A model generated the notes under the pieces. The model ran no database searches and was not told the DNA's origin. It saw only the letters and a list, made by a program, of their open reading frames with translations. Positions 63,301 through 64,000 of a DNA stretch of 64,000 nucleotides are shown here, in pieces (positions within the stretch are counted from its first letter, which is position 1; every line of letters starts with the position of its first letter). The position numbers were made by a program, and so were the translations under genes. This stretch comes from Streptomyces griseus subsp. griseus (GTDB taxonomy: Bacteria > Actinomycetota > Actinomycetes > Streptomycetales > Streptomycetaceae). The DNA lies in assembly GCF_000720255.1 (NCBI RefSeq), contig NZ_JOJE01000019.1:62001-126000 (forward strand), written 5' to 3'.

Positions 63301-64000
63301 CCCACCTCCGTCCTCGCCCGCCTCACCCACCACATGGCCGCCGTCACCGGTCACTCCCCCGGGCGTATCACCGCCACCACCGCTCTCGCCGACCTCGGCC
63401 TGGACTCGCTCATGGCCGTCCGTGTCCGCACCGCGCTGGAACGCGAGTGGGGAATCGAGGTACGCCTGCGGGACCTGCTCGGCGCCACCACCGTCGCGGA
63501 GGCCGCCGCCCGGATCGGGCGGGCGCTCCCCGCCGCGACGACCCCGCTGCGCACCCTGTGCGCCACCGGCTCCGGCGCCCCGCTCTTCCTGGTGCACGCG
63601 GCGGGCGGCCCCACGGACGTCTACCGGCCCCTCGTCGAACGGCTCGGCGGGGACCGGCCGGTGCACGGACTGGAGCGGATCGAGGACGCCCGCACCGTGC
63701 AGGAGAAGGCGCGCCGCTACGCCGAGGCGATCGCCGCGACCCATCCCGACGGGCCCTGTCTGCTGGGCGGCTGGTCCTTCGGCGGCTTCGTCGCCCAGGA
63801 GGCGGCCCGACAGCTCGCCGCCGCCGGGCGGGACGTGCGGTCGGTGGTGCTCATCGACTCCGTACGTCCCCTCCCCCAGCCCGGCCGCACGCCGGACGAC
63901 CGGATCCGCGACCACTTCACGGGCTTCGCCCGCCATGTCGCCGAGACGTACGGGGTGCTCCTGAAGCTGCCGTACGACGAGCTGGTGGCGACGGCGGACG
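60361..64000 (+). CDS. Pks13-like polyketide synthase (ACP-KS-AT-ACP-TE), cut by window edge
   Basis: The frame from the ATG at 60361 is open for 1,213 codons to the right edge. Domains: ACP1 (S41 in DLGMSSRDA), ketosynthase (about 97-520; C263 in DTACSSSL, HGTGTPLGDP, KGNLGHLES), acyltransferase (about 620-905; GYGSQWAGMG, S708 in GHSMG, Arg in VRARLL), ACP2 (S1016 in DLGLDSLMA) and a thioesterase (from about 1065; LFLVHAAGG, S1139 in GGWSFGG). There is no reductive domain. The order equals mycobacterial Pks13, which condenses a FadD32-loaded fatty acid with a carboxylated acyl-CoA made by AccD4. The expected product is an alpha-alkyl beta-keto acid released by the thioesterase. The C-terminal end of the thioesterase is outside the window. 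Confidence 0.93.
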   Translation, partial: MTAADGDALRRLVMERVARWSGTDPGDLPTDRPLADLGMSSRDAVALAGELSVALGRELPSTLLWEAPTVEALVARLAESAQESGPTGRTAPASYSGEPVAVIGIGCRLPGGVHGPADYWRLLTEGVDAIRRVPEDRWRDFTAFPPADALPHGGYLDDVAGFDADFFRVSPREATVMDPQQRMLLEVVRETLDHAAVPAASLAGTATGVFVGVSAPEYGQLTGADPAAVDPWAPAGGALSVAAGRLAYTLDARGPSLAVDTACSSSLVAVHQACLSLRAGESDTAIAAGVNVLLSPAVTVAFRRAGALAPDGRCKPFSAAADGIGRGEGCAAVLLKRLSDAERDGDRVLAVIRASAVNSDGRSNGLLAPNPAAQQALLETAYARAGLTPAHVDLVEAHGTGTPLGDPIEAGALAAVLGRDRDPDQPLLLGSVKGNLGHLESAAGVAGLVKTVLALHHDLIPPSLHCADGSSLGDERLRVVTEPEPWPRYGGTATAGVSGFGFGGTNAHAVLEEWRPGTLSPPPSDEPAARLHLLSDTDADRLRDTASRLSDWLRTPEGSAARPADVARTLAGRTGRGPVRAAVAARQGAELADALGALAAGRADSRVVTDDRDRVGRGPVWVFSGYGSQWAGMGRRLLAEEPAFAAAVEKLDAQLAPEWGLSLHDHLATGAELDRLEVAQPVLFGLQLALAELWRSYGVEPVAVIGHSMGEVAAAVCAGALEVPEAARVIAVRARLLSGLRGGAMAVVDVTDSELDALRREFPEVHVAVHSSPRQKVVTGEEDSVARLVRRLEERGRAARAMRVVGAGHSPQVDALLPELTEALSDVRGRRPRVPVYSTVLDDPRGECVFDAAHWAANLRRPVRLDRALAAAAADGHTAFVEVSPHPVLPGAVCDTVPDALFVGTLRRDADDSAAFAGRLGALYAAGQRLPRPSGQVIDLPVPRWRHVRYWWTDGRAPVTSVPAPRPAQAPSPTDTAEGDPTSVLARLTHHMAAVTGHSPGRITATTALADLGLDSLMAVRVRTALEREWGIEVRLRDLLGATTVAEAAARIGRALPAATTPLRTLCATGSGAPLFLVHAAGGPTDVYRPLVERLGGDRPVHGLERIEDARTVQEKARRYAEAIAATHPDGPCLLGGWSFGGFVAQEAARQLAAAGRDVRSVVLIDSVRPLPQPGRTPDDRIRDHFTGFARHVAETYGVLLKLPYDELVATAD

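Noticed and set aside
60007..63936. Open frame of about 1,300 codons on the minus strand
   Set aside because: It is antisense to the acyl-AMP ligase end and the PKS, which have complete catalytic motifs on the plus strand; its composition is typical of a GC shadow.
1..64000. Mobile elements, attachment sites, tRNA or rRNA genes
   Set aside because: No transposase, integrase or relaxase frame, no terminal inverted repeats around a gene and no cloverleaf with tRNA T-loop sequence were recognised by eye; a tRNA scan would be needed to exclude a missed one.

Overview
The window is high-GC actinomycete chromosomal DNA, almost certainly from a Streptomyces or close relative. The codons are strongly GC3-biased, GTG starts and four-base ATGA/GTGA gene overlaps are common, and the gene content is typical of the genus: a SARP/AfsR regulator, an ANTAR protein, a stressosome with SpoIIE-type phosphatases, streptogrisin-type and Tat-exported enzymes, and a fatty-acyl/PKS operon. 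No tRNA, rRNA, CRISPR array, transposase or integrase was seen. All assignments come from reading translated sequence and motifs; nothing was searched against a database.

Layout. 0-4 kb: a small exported protein and a LodB/LodA-type pair (flavoprotein maturase plus quinone-cofactor oxidase). 4-9.4 kb: an exported beta-carbonic anhydrase, a coupled pair resembling toxin-immunity proteins (SUKH-like, CbrC) and a large SARP-NB-ARC-TPR regulator. 9.7-15.9 kb: a cell-wall locus with a VanX-like dipeptidase, an ECF-type sigma factor with a Thr-rich N-terminus, and six exported proteins sharing one SH3-like, C-terminal-Cys domain. Three of the six carry peptidoglycan hydrolase-type catalytic domains (NlpC/P60, M23, SxxK). 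Several short tandem repeats and an inverted repeat lie between these genes. 15.9-19.9 kb: a GH43 galactanase and small regulators. 19.9-22.9 kb: a coupled, signal-less protease operon (S8 subtilase, small unknown, M14 carboxypeptidase). 23-29 kb: malic enzyme, AEC carrier, FUSC exporter and LysR regulator. 29-34 kb: an epoxide hydrolase-like enzyme, then an iron-box-controlled EfeUO fusion plus EfeB. 34-39 kb: a truncated regulator remnant, a 3-hydroxyacyl-CoA dehydrogenase and a GH30 galactanase.

39-46.3 kb is a stress-signalling block: RsbR-RsbS-RsbT-RsbT/X-like-PP2C overlap in one operon, with a further divergent PP2C upstream and two paralogous MarR regulators flanking. A sigma-B-like promoter precedes the first MarR gene, and a shared dyad motif occurs in two intergenic regions. 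46.4-48.4 kb: an M36 metalloprotease without a signal peptide. 48.7-52.8 kb: a five-gene, tightly coupled operon that starts with a 62-residue acidic-leader/hydrophobic-tail peptide, followed by three unrecognised helical proteins (two of them paralogs) and a beta-lactamase-fold serine hydrolase. This is the best candidate in the window for an undescribed peptide-natural-product system. 52.8-56.7 kb: a streptogrisin-type protease with a chitin-binding tail, a PhoD phosphatase and a SPW membrane protein with a sigma-B-like promoter. 56.9-64 kb: acyl-CoA carboxylase beta subunit, FadD32-like fatty acyl-AMP ligase and a PKS with ACP-KS-AT-ACP-TE order. These are the parts of the mycobacterial AccD4/FadD32/Pks13 mycolate condensase, in a non-mycolate background; the PKS gene runs off the right edge.

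Functionally, the window is rich in exported enzymes acting on cell wall, chitin, plant arabinogalactan, protein and phosphate, in stress and metal regulation, and in specialised metabolism. That is typical of a Streptomyces chromosome arm or arm-core transition.
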